Of a stretch of 64,000 nt of DNA, positions 54,680 through 64,000 are shown in pieces (the first letter of the stretch is position 1; each line of letters begins with the position of its first letter). Where the stretch lies: assembly GCF_026914185.1 (NCBI RefSeq), contig NC_070563.1, forward strand, positions 992,001 to 1,056,000, given 5' to 3'. The position numbers and the translations under genes were made by a program. Origin of the DNA: Puccinia triticina (lineage: Eukaryota; Basidiomycota; Pucciniomycetes; Pucciniales; Pucciniaceae). The notes under the pieces are model-generated. The model saw only the letters and a list, made by a program, of their open reading frames with translations. It ran no database searches and had not been told where the DNA came from.

Positions 54680-55507
54680 AGATCAATATGCCTGTGTTTC
54701 CATTCCATTTCCATTTGTCCCCTTCTTCGCCCATCTCTCACATCCATAATTTCTTTTTTTTCTTTTTTGGCCCCGCGCGGTTGGATAGGTTGCGAGGTTT
54801 TGCAGGTGCGGCTGTATCAATAAGTGACACATACACATCCGGTTTCGTTGTATCATGATCCTTCTTCTCTCCATTCCATATAAATACTTGTCATCTCCTC
54901 CACCCATCAGAACATGCAAGCAATCCGCAAGTATACCAGGGAGGGATGGTGTGTGTTTTGTGGTCTGCTTTTCTTTGGTGCAGGGGGAGTGGTCTCTGTG
55001 ATCGGCAGCGAGAACAAGGCTTCCTTGCCAGCCTCGCCGGCAGCTGGGGTGTGTGTATGCCCGGCTTGGCTCCCAGACCCCGCGGGACGCAGGAGCCGTC
55101 ACACAAAGGACCGCCAGGGGCGCTGTATGGATCATGTGGCCGGCAACGATGCTTGGCATATTTTCTGGCGTGTACAGAGCCCCGTTTGCGCGGAGAGCTT
55201 GGTGGATTGTTGGGATGTGGTGGGTCTGTCGTTGTGAGCTGTGCTCATACAGAGGCTGGTCCGGTGTGTTTGGGCTAGTGCGGTTGCCAGGCTCGGTTGC
55301 TGGCGGATTCGGAGCCTGTGACTACCAAAGAAAACCGGGAGAGGCCTTTCACCCTCCTCCACACACAACCCAACACCAACCATCTGTCTCACCACACCCA
55401 ACCCCAGCCTCAGTCCGTCATCATCAGTCACCCCAGCGGTCAATAAGCACTGAAACACACCCAACAACCCACGCCAACCCCCAACCCACCCCAAGCCAAG
55501 CCAAGCC
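54680..55507. promoter_or_regulatory. Upstream region of the G-alpha gene
   Basis: No other gene is supported here. A TATA-like box (catataaatac, about 54877-54887) and CA/CT-rich leader sequence (55345-55507) precede the G-alpha start. Placement of the transcription start is inference. Confidence 0.35.
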
Positions 55508-55622
55508 ATGGGTGTCTGTCTCTCCTCCAACTCACACCACTACCCAGTCGACGGAAACTCAAGCGCAAGCAGAGATCGGTCAGTCCCCAACCCCCACACT
55601 CCTGCCCAAGCCACACACTGAA

Positions 55623-55658
<36 letters not shown>

Positions 55659-56153
55659 CATACGCTATCGATAGGCAGATCGAAGAGGATGCAAAGAAAT
55701 TCAAAAGGGAGTGTAAGATCCTCCTACTCGGTAAGCAACACAGACAGAAAGAGAGACAGAGAGGGGCAGGAACTGATGGACAACAACAACACAGGATCTG
55801 GAGAATCGGGCAAATCGACAATAGTCAAGCAGATGAAAATCATCCATCAGAACGGATACACTCGCGAAGAACTGCTGCTATTCAAGCTGACCATCTACAA
55901 GAACATCATCGACTCGGCTCAGGCCGTCGTCGTGGCCATGCAGAAACTCAAGCTCGAGCCCGTCGAGCCCATCAACCAGTCATACTCCGACAAGATCCTC
56001 GACTACCGGCTCGACTTCAACCAGTTCGGAGGCGGGCTCAACCCCGAAATCGTCCGCTCCATCGAGTCCCTCTGGCACGACCCCATCATCCCCGCCGTCC
56101 TCGACAGGGGGAGCGAATTCTACCTGATGGACTCCGCCGGATAGTATGTCTCA

Positions 56154-56192
<39 letters not shown>

Positions 56193-56566
56193 CTCCTCTC
56201 CTGACGCTCGTCTCGCCTGCGGCCCAGCTTCTTCGACCATGTCCATCGGATCGGCCAGATGGACTATATCCCCAACGAAGTCGACGTGCTCATGGCCCGG
56301 ACAAAAACAACGGGCATCTCCGAGACCAAGTTCAAGTCCGGCCAGCTCAGCATCCAGTTCAGTCCCCATTCCACCCTCTTCTCCTTTGTTGCCCTTCCAC
56401 TGACATTACCCATCTCCTTTTTGATCAGCATGTTCGACGTCGGCGGGCAGCGCTCAGAGCGCAAGAAATGGATCCACTGTTTCGAGGCCGTCACCTCGAT
56501 CATCTTCTGTGTCGCACTGAGCGAATACGACCAAGTACTTCTGGAAGAGAGCGGCCAGGTAAACCC

Positions 56567-56597
<31 letters not shown>

Positions 56598-57128
56598 AAA
56601 AAAAAACCCCGCACGCATTCAACTGTGGATATTGACGTGATTTGTGTGTAGAATCGGATGGCAGAATCGTTGGTGCTCTTCGAGTCGGTCATTAACTCGC
56701 GCTGGTTCCTGCGCACATCAATCATCCTCTTCCTCAACAAGATCGACATCTTCAAAGCCAAGCTGCCCAAGGTGCCCCTCGAGCGCTTCTTCCCCGAATA
56801 CACCGGCGGAAACGACGTCAACAAGGCCGCCAAATATATCCTCTGGAGGTTTACCCAGCTCAACCGCGCCAGACTCAGCATCTACCCCCAGTCAGTCCCA
56901 CCCCCACCTCTGTGTGTGTGTGTATCCTGCCCCTGACCTTGGTGTCTCTCTGTTCTGTAGTCTCACACAGGCCACAGACACTTCCAACATCCGACTGGTC
57001 TTCGCAGCCGTCAAAGAAACAGTTGAGCCCCCCTCCCCTCTCTCATTAATCCATTGTTTGCTCATGTCGCCCTGTGGGGCCCTGCTCAGATACTACAGAA
57101 CGCCCTACGGGATAGCGGAATTCTCTAG
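55508..57128 (+). CDS. Heterotrimeric G-protein alpha subunit, complete, 363 aa
   Basis: Eight exons join without a frame break: 55508-55578, 55657-55730, 55795-56143, 56228-56356, 56429-56558, 56652-56890, 56961-57021, 57090-57128. The N-terminus MGVCLSS has Gly2 and Cys4, the usual myristoyl and palmitoyl sites for membrane attachment. P-loop [18 protein letters not shown]; switch I RTKTTGI with the GTPase Arg; switch [15 protein letters not shown] with the catalytic Gln; FLNKIDIF for guanine specificity; TQATDT where TCATDT is usual. The end NALRDSGIL lacks the Cys four from the end that pertussis toxin modifies. It binds GTP downstream of pheromone or nutrient receptors in fungi. The start is supported by the lipidation motif. 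The intron 1 donor is GTCAGT and the intron itself carries an (AC)n repeat; intron 5 has C and A runs. Which fungal G-alpha class it is needs a tree. Confidence 0.95.
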
Positions 57129-58120
57129 CCTAATCACACCCAAAAACACAAAACAAACCCTCTCGCTCCAAAAACACACACACATACACTCTAATCGAAG
57201 CGCGCCGGTCGGTGTCGTCCGATCCGTCCCCCTCCGCCCCTCGCCCTCTCCCGCCTTACGCCCGAAAACGGGGGCTTCTCTTGCATAGGAAAAAAGTAAT
57301 AATTTGTGCTTTCGTTGTCTCTTTTTGTTTGTTGTACACTACCTCTATGCCACTGTTGCTCCCCGGGCGCCTGTACTCCTCGCCGCGCCCGTCCCGGCTC
57401 TCGTTCCCCCCTTTCCCCCTTGCTTCCCTCAGCACGCGTCGCCCGGCCCCGGCTCATCTGTACATGGAGCACTTTTCTGCTCTTTCTTCTCTGTAGGAAA
57501 GCATCTAATCCCTTCCCCCTCCCCCTTTTTATTTCGTCCTTCACCGCTCCCCCTTCCTGCCCTCCATCCCCGCCGCGCGCGCTGGACACCCCCTATCCGC
57601 CCGCGTCTCGCTCTCCACCCCGTCCATTCCCTGTTGTGGCCCGTTTTTGGTCTTTGCAATCCCGCTGTGCCTCTATCTCCTTCCCTCTTCTTCCTCTTCT
57701 TCTTCTTGATGACGACGATGACGACGACGACGACGACGCTTGTTTTGTGTGCAAATTGTCTATACATCATCTATCTATATATACGCATCATATGTACATA
57801 TATTTATGTGTGTGTGGTCAATCCAGGGTGAATGGGGTCCTGAGCTGTCTTGCTCGCTGGTTCTCTGCTGGCTTACAGTCAACATGTGATGCTGAATAGT
57901 TGATGCTTGTTATGCCCAGATTTTCGGAAAGGATGTTTGGAGGAGACGGCCACCTTGGTGGCTTTCCTGGGCACTTTTCTAAAAATGGGTGGAAAAATGT
58001 TGCAGCCCAGGGTGTGTGTGTAAGGGGGACCTGATGGCCCCGTATGGACATACACAAATGGATCTTCAGGGCAATATCCTCCAGGGTTCTTTGGACCTTC
58101 AAAACGGATCCCATCAATCA
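57129..58120. other. 3' flank of G-alpha; pyrimidine- and simple-repeat-rich
   Basis: C+T-rich tract with CGA/ACG repeats (57712-57738) and tatatacgcatcatatgtaca motifs (57775-57800). No gene is supported. Confidence 0.4.
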
Positions 58121-58480
58121 GTTTTGGAGTTTAGGCCTCAGAATATCAGGTGAGGGTGGGCATCAGTACTACCGGAGAACTGTCTACTCAGATTTCTCTG
58201 TACATGTGTTGTTGATTTTTAAATTGTGTTTTTGGCGTTGAAAATCCTTTCTTTGCCTGCCAGCTTTCAGACATTGGATGACTTCCCATCATCATTTAGA
58301 GAGCTCTACATGCCTCTCTAAATCCTAAATTATGACACCTATCAAAAACTCAACCAGTGCACATGAAAGTAATGAACTGTAGGGCTAGGAAAACATTTCC
58401 CTTTTTGTCAAATATTAAGGATTTGGGTGTGTAAATTGAGATCTGGGAGGCTCCCAGACTTGACGGGAAGTCCTCCATTA
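58121..58480 (-). repeat. Dispersed repeat; empty-site copy of the 8.1 kb repeat
   Basis: The reverse complement (gtctgggagcctcccagatc + tcaatttacacacccaaatc...gggaaatgttttcctagccct) aligns with 8150-8176 joined to 8376-8440. It lacks the 199-bp MITE. Confidence 0.65.
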
Positions 58481-58584
58481 TGCATAAGCCTCTCCTACAG
58501 AGAGCCCTTGGGGCAGGGTCCCCTGGACCCTCTGTGCAAGAGGCTTACAGTTACACCACGGGGCGCATTCCTGGAAATGCCCTG

Positions 58585-59380
58585 CATCCCGCGGACGTTT
58601 CTGACTGAGAAATGTCCAGAGGGTATCCGGGGAGCATCCAGCGGATGTGAGGTGCCATGAGCATCACTTGGATGCTTCCGGAAGTGTCCAAGTTGTGCTT
58701 TGCCCTTCAAACCATTGGGCAGACATCAAAAATTGCCGCCGTCCATTGGACACTCTCAAATTGAGAGTGTCCAATGGACATCTTGACAGTCCAAACACTC
58801 AATATCCATCAGACACTCTGGCTAGAGTGTCCAATGGACATCAGACAAAGCTGTTGACCGTACACTCTCAGTTGAGAATTTCCAGTGGACACCAAAACTG
58901 TTGTCCATTGGACACTCCAGCCAGAGCGTCTGATGGATATCTGGAAAAAATTGTCCAGTGGTTTGTACTGGGTGTGTGGGGGCATGATAGCATGGCGGGC
59001 ATGTCGTAGCTGGTAGCAACTACCCTAGGCACAGCTGAACCCTCACCCTCTCCTGTGTTTGATTCTGAGTCTGCTCGTTCCTCCCCCCCCCCCCCCCCCC
59101 CCCACCCCGTCTGCTCAGCATTGAGACCTTGTGACCGCCCTGCCCGGCAAGCCGTATTCAACCCCCACCAAACATCAGGCCAGCAGAGCTGGCCTGAAAT
59201 TTTGAACAAAAGGGCATTGTGGCTGACATCCGGCTGATGTTTGCTCACCATCCAGGGGAAATGTCCGCCATTGAGCATTACAATTGGCATCCAGCGGACA
59301 TTTCCTGCAGCGCCAGAGCTGGACATCCATGGACATGTCCAAATGCATGTCCGATCAATGTCCGCAACAACCCGTGGTGT
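58585..59380. repeat. Cluster of tgtcc-atgg-gaca palindromes
   Basis: Repeated, partly inverted motifs such as ccattggacactctcaaatt, gagagtgtccaatggaca (58741-58778), tggctagagtgtccaatgg (58811) and ttgtccattggacactccag (58902). Related ggacat(t/g)tcc-type motifs continue to 59360. A C run of about 20 lies at 59083-59102. The block looks like several fold-back units; boundaries were not resolved. Confidence 0.6.
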
Positions 59381-59466
59381 AGTTAAGCTAGGAGCTGGTG
59401 CAAGTGGCACCCAGACCCCAAATCCCTGGTTGCTTGCACACCATAAAGCTGTGTGAGCAGGGCTAG

Positions 59467-59671
59467 TAGGGGGTTTCAAAGTTGGCCAAGTGTGACTTGC
59501 ATGCACTTTTGCAAGTCAGTGTTCAAGTTTCAAAATTGAATGCAGGTCACATTGTACTAAGCCCCCTAAGCCTTCTTGAACATCTTTTTGCAAGTTGGTC
59601 ATCAAGAACAGCCTTGAACACCAACTTGCAAAATTGCATGCAAGTTGTGATCAGCCAACTTTGAATCCCCT
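59467..59671. mobile_element. Fold-back MITE, GGGGNTTCAAAGTTGGC ends
   Basis: GGGGGTTTCAAAGTTGGCC (59468) pairs with AGCCAACTTTGAATCCCC (ending about 59670). Inner arms contain acttgcatgca and tgcatgcaagt. It is about 205 bp and related in its core (TTCAAAGTTG) to the elements at 53.6-54.7 kb. Confidence 0.65.
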
Positions 59672-60774
59672 TGTATACTGGCTAGAAGTGGTGCAAAGGC
59701 CAGCTGCTATTGCTGGGCTGATATGAGTGTCAGGGTAACACACACATCCTTGAGCCTCCCTTTATACCATCCCATTTGTCAGCATTATATGGCAAGCATT
59801 GTTGTGGTGGTTTATATGGGCACATGTTGACTGAATGTCCACTCAGCAATAGCACAGGTGGGAACGCACGCGCTGCTGAGTTCACTGCGCATTTGGTGAC
59901 ATAAGCATGGGTGGTGAAATCAAGAAATGTGGATGGCACAGTGGAAAGGAGCTGGGTTGAGGTTGTTGAGGCTCAGACTCAATAATTTTTATTTCATGTC
60001 CGAGGAGCGGACTTTAACCAAACAACTCGAGAGCCCCCCAGCAAGATCCAAAGGGGGGCCTAACAACAGTAACAGGGGACAGGACAGGTGGCAGAAACTG
60101 GTGACGGGAACTGGTGACAGGGAACAGGAGACAAGTCATGGCCACTCAGCCAAACAAATCAGGACAGGTGACAGGAACAGGGGACCACTTGGTCAAACAG
60201 GACAGGATTTGACCACTTGGTCAGACAGGTAGAGAGGACACAAGTCCAGACAGGAAGGAAAGAGAAGAAAGTGAGCAAACTTATATGAAGCTCAAATTCT
60301 GACAGACTCCAGCTTGAGCTGAGGCTTGATTCAAGCTTGCTGCATCTCAACTACAAGCAGTTTCTAGAGTTTTTCTTGTAGTGTATTTGGACAGTTGTAT
60401 ATCTTGACTGATCTCATAAGTTGATCTGCCTCACTTAATAAATTACAAAAACTCAACTGATTTAGCCATCATGTTTTTTTTATCACTACATCATTCATCA
60501 CATCCTACAATTGGGCCGGAGCAAAAGACATCAGAAGAGGGTAGGAGATAGTCAAACTTCTGATGAGTCTAAGTCTGTGTAGAGGGGTATCACACAAAGA
60601 CAGAAGTGTACAAAGACCTAGAATTGCCTGCAAGACCTAAGCTCCGCCCGGACCCGGAGGTAGACCTTTAGCCTTCCTTGGGAGGGGCTGAGTTCAGTTT
60701 GTAAAGTCTTCCAGCATAGATCTCAAGAAACCCGTTGTTTGCATTTAAATATGTATGTGTCGGGGCGGAATAGA
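59672..60774. other. No gene seen; gacaggtgacaggaacagg repeats
   Basis: 60070-60240 contains imperfect tandem copies of (g)acaggtgacaggaacaggg. Elsewhere no coding or element signal was found. Confidence 0.4.
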
Positions 60775-61801
60775 TTAATCAATTCGATTAACGAGAGGTT
60801 TTTTAGGTGGACTCCTACTTCTACCTCCTCGACGAACTTTAGGTTGACCGACGGGAGCAGAAGCGCCGGTGGGAGCCCTTATAAAACAAAACAAAAAAGA
60901 GACTAAGTTCCTTTTTTTTCTCGATCGATCGCGTGCCTGCTTTTGTGATTGGGGAAGGGAGGAGTTCGGACGGGATAAGAAAAGGGTCTTCGACTCACCT
61001 CACAAACGCAAAATCACACTTCAATGTTTGGTCCAATAGTTTGCTCTCTGTGCCTGATTTTATGGCCATCTCGGCCTCTTTTCGTGTCTCGTACTCGACT
61101 AAAGCGTACCCCTTTTATGAAAACATGACCGGCCGGATTTTGATTGGATTTTTGTTTTCCGCATTGAGATAGTAGAGAGACAAATGAGTTGATTTTCTTT
61201 GACGAGAAGGGAAATCGATGTGTGTGTTTTGATCGCTTACCTTGACGTAACCCGTTCGACGATCTAGTGGCATCGCTAGGTTCATAACATGTCCGTAATC
61301 GCTGAATTTTTCCATCAAATCTTCTTCAGTAGCTTCCTCGTGAACACCTTGTACGATCACCACCCATCCTTCCACCGCTGAGCAAAAAAAAAAAAAAAAA
61401 AAAACACCGAGGGTCAAAAATTTGGCGTAGATGTTGTTGTTCATGATGAGTGGACGAAGAACGAGAAACATTAAACGGACATCGAGCTGCGTTTCCAGCG
61501 GTTTGTTCCTTCTCCTTCATCTGCTGTTCGTCCAATCGATCATAGACAACTTGTTGGCCATTAGACGGATCAAGTTCCATAGGTTCATTGGACTCGCCAG
61601 CTTTGAATCCTCTCCCTTTTCTTTTGACAGCCACGTCCTGCTGGATCGGAGTTTCTATATACACACACAGACACGTTTTTCAAAAAAGAAAAAGTCGGTC
61701 AGTCTCAGATATTGCGATACATCGTGAGATGTTTTTTGTTCACCATCGATCGCCATCATGTCTTCCTGACCATCTTTGTTCTTGTCAGCAGTCGAATCCA
61801 T
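60775..61801 (-). CDS. Y14/RBM8A homolog, exon junction complex core protein, 194 aa
   Basis: Five exons on the minus strand: 61801-61744, 61654-61481, 61377-61241, 61111-60999, 60877-60775. All joins keep frame. The protein starts [20 protein letters not shown], has an acidic/charged N-terminus with [12 protein letters not shown] and [17 protein letters not shown], then one RRM. RNP2 lies in [20 protein letters not shown], and the interface helix follows in [23 protein letters not shown]1 is [14 protein letters not shown], and the domain ends [10 protein letters not shown]. The basic tail is [12 protein letters not shown]. This order and the [13 protein letters not shown] and [16 protein letters not shown] signatures are those of Y14, which pairs with Mago in the exon junction complex on spliced mRNA. 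The first intron-exon border uses GTGAAC and the second GTCCGT. The ATG at 61801 is the first in frame. Confidence 0.93.
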
Positions 61802-63758
61802 CGTGATCGTCGGTAGTTGTACTACACTATGTTGAACGTGTCGGGTTTTCGTTGTTGATGCTTAGTGGTTTTCAGTGTTCACCGGGGCCGGGCTGGCGGG
61901 GGGTCAGGACGTTCACGCGTCCGCCCAGTGTGGCCGTCGCCACCATGGTGGCTGGCCCACCGATAAAGCCCTCCCCTACCAACCTGGGTCAGATTGAAGT
62001 GCAATTTCAACCAAATTGTTTGGATTTCCATGATGGCCCAAGCCTCCCTCATCCGTGTTCTAATGATTATATCTGCACCCGACCCATCTCCTTGCTCCAC
62101 AATTCTGTTGGTAATATAATGAACATGAGATTCTGTCAAGTGTCCAGTCCTTGATAGTACACCTAGGATGGGAAACCATTGGATTCACACTGCACACTGC
62201 CACAGCCACTCAAGGCCCTAAATATCAAGAAAAATATGAAAAGGTTTGGCATCATCTTCTGCATATTTGTTTCTATCAGATCTTAATCACCCAATGTGAT
62301 ATACACTAAAAAGGGCCCAAAAATATTTCCAAATTGGGAAGACAACCTAGAAATGGAGGACTTCTGTTTGGCTAAATTTTTTAATATAGAGGGACAGGCT
62401 AAATTTTAATGGCTGGTGAAAATTGATTGATATCAAGTTTTCACTGGCAAACAAGGTTTAGCAGCCTCCTCTAAATCAAGCCTTTTAGGCGACAGGAAGT
62501 CCTCTAAATGTGGGACCAATTTTTTCAGCCTCGCCTGAGTCTGACCATTGGTAAGAGGTGTATGCAATGTCCCACAATTTTGGGAGTTGATTGCCTAATT
62601 AGACTGTATTAGGTAAAGCAACACATACAGATTTGCTAATAGAACACAGCCTGTTTTGACTGATGTCTAATAGAAAACAGATTCATATATCATGGGTATA
62701 CAAAAAATGAGGGAAAGATTTTATATTAACTTGAGAGAAACAGTGTTTTGTAGATTTTTTGTTGTGTGTGCAAACAACCTTCCAACCTAAGAACCAGGAA
62801 TGAGTGGGACTGGATTTGATACATCATTGTGATCAACAAGAGAGTTGCAATGATTGTGTGGGATGATATCTTCTTACGCTGGCAGGAAGAAATCAAAGGG
62901 TTGGCAAATTCTACAGCAATCCTCAAGACAGACCATTTCATAGTAGATCAAGTGGGGTTTCCTTTGGTTTGTCACATTGAAGTTTCCAGCTGCCAGCCAA
63001 GAATTCCCATTCCCGGCAATGCTTGTTGTGCAAGTAGTATTTGGATTGCTCTTCAGGTTGTCAGGTGAGATCATCCTCAGGGACATTTTTCCAGCCGGTA
63101 TGGTGTGTGTGTGTGTGAGGAGTTGAATGATAAGTTGGGTTTTTTGTTGTTGTGTTTTTTTTGGGTTGGTTGGGGTTGTTTTGTGTTTTCCCGGTCGGGC
63201 GTTTGCAGTTCAGCTCGCCGATCTCCCACCCACCCCCACCCCACCTGCACACTACCACTTCCAACACCAGCAAATCACACTTCCTCACCCTTCGAGCCCC
63301 GACCTTTCCATCCCACCAGTAACCAGCCATCCAATCGGGGAAACATCGACCGGCACGCCCAATATCCTCGTCGTTGGACTCACATAATCGGAGCTCTAGC
63401 AAACAAATCTCCCGGACGGCTTATCCAATAGACAGATCTACTTTCCAGCGGGACATCGATTGATCCAGTTAAGTTCTCGAGGCGGCTGATTTTCCGCATG
63501 CGCTTGGATGCGTGGGCTCCTCAAGGATCTGGATGATAGAGGCGGAGGTCGGTGGAGTTATCTGATTGGGACCGAGTAAGCAGTAGCATACATTCACCCA
63601 CTCTTCTGCTTCAACTGCCGCCTTCTCATCCCTTTTCGTTTCGTCGGTATTTATTTCCTTTCGCGCGCTCATTCAGGTCGATCATCTCCGGTCCGTCTTA
63701 TCCTCCTCTGCATCGACCCAATAACATAAACATGAAGACTGACTCGAACCCTTGGTAG
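61802..63758. other. Intergenic region and unresolved 5' part of the carrier gene
   Basis: From 61802 to 63100 I see no gene. From 63180 to 63760 the sequence becomes CT-rich and typical of a fungal promoter/leader. It should hold the first exon(s) of the carrier gene; one candidate frame (ending HPSSPDLSIPPVTSHPIGET) lies at 63240-63387. No join to 63759 was convincing. Confidence 0.3.
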
Positions 63759-64000
63759 GCGCTGGGGCTGGTTTGGTCAGCAGTGTGATCACATGTCCGT
63801 TGGACGTGGTCAAGACAAAATTACAAGCTCAGGGTGGACTGTTTACCTCACACCAAGCCGTGGACTACTATGAAGGCTTACTTGGTATGCATTTTTTCTT
63901 TCTTTCTTTATGTCTTTGCTAAGATTTCTAACTGGTCTGGATAGGCTCGATGAGGATCATCTGGCGTGAGGAGGGTTTCCGGGGACTGTATCGTGGATTG
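63759..64000 (+). CDS. Mitochondrial carrier family protein, partial (NAD/folate/pyrimidine-type)
   Basis: Two exon pieces: 63759-63884 (acceptor ...TTGGTAG, donor GTATGC) and 63945 to the window end. They encode AGAGLVSSVITCPLDVVKTK, then LQAQGGLFTSHQAVDYYEGL and GSMRIIWREEGFRGLYRGL. PLDVVK is the PX(D/E)XX(K/R) carrier signature at the end of transmembrane helix 1. The EG-x(n)-G-LYRG motif closes the first of three repeats. Carriers with CPLDVVKTKLQAQ move NAD, FAD/folate or pyrimidine nucleotides across the inner membrane. The exact substrate cannot be told from this first repeat. The 5' exon is not resolved and the 3' two thirds are outside the window. Confidence 0.8.

Noticed and set aside
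54683..55159. Minus-strand 158-codon frame upstream of G-alpha
   Set aside because: It overlaps the probable G-alpha promoter and leader, has no motif, and its counterpart strand is equally open.
1..64000. tRNA and rRNA genes
   Set aside because: I looked for tRNA-like T-arm motifs (GGTTCRANYCC) and cloverleaf context and saw no convincing candidate; a tRNAscan run would settle this.

Overview
The window looks like nuclear DNA of a basidiomycete, most likely a rust fungus (Pucciniales). Genes are interrupted by many short introns (about 60-130 nt), intergenic DNA is long and AT-rich with pyrimidine tracts, and most of the 64 kb is transposable-element wreckage. This assignment is inference from gene structure and element types; no database search was possible.

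Four host loci can be read with some confidence. At 4.9-6.8 kb (+) is a single-pass membrane protein, 5' end unresolved. At 55.5-57.1 kb (+) is a complete eight-exon heterotrimeric G-protein alpha subunit of 363 residues. At 60.8-61.8 kb (-) is a complete five-exon homolog of Y14/RBM8A, the exon-junction-complex core protein, of 194 residues. At 63.8 kb to the right edge (+) is the start of a mitochondrial carrier. An uncharacterised spliced gene lies at the left edge. A decayed Sel1-repeat gene (42.3-43.0 kb, -), an OTU-protease-like gene with a frameshift (13.1-14.3 kb, -) and several unrecognised coding remnants lie between.

The centre is a nested transposon landscape. A Helitron with decayed rep/Pif1-helicase coding (about 21.7-32.6 kb) is split by a 6.8 kb Copia retrotransposon (22934-29778, -) with 135-bp LTRs and a 5-bp target duplication. 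That Copia copy is itself split by a solo LTR (23888-24170) and by a palindromic terminal-inverted-repeat (TIR) element (26577-27042). In both cases precise removal restores the pol frame. A retroelement with reverse transcriptase and RNase H but no visible integrase, and its gag, occupy 34.1-37.7 kb. A hAT transposase pseudogene (47.7-53.2 kb) is split by a 1.14 kb CACC-ended fold-back element with a CTG duplication and by a second large fold-back that carries a hAT-type MITE.

The most unusual system is a set of four elements (22266-22899, 26577-27042, 43338-43811, 43283-44153). They share termini CAAC...GTTG and exactly 7-bp target duplications, and their interiors are built almost wholly from self-complementary pentamers (CGCTA/TAGCG or CGTTA/TAACG). 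The next 8-12 bp of the TIR differ between elements but match between the two ends of each element. One of the four is inserted in another. I cannot assign them to a known superfamily.
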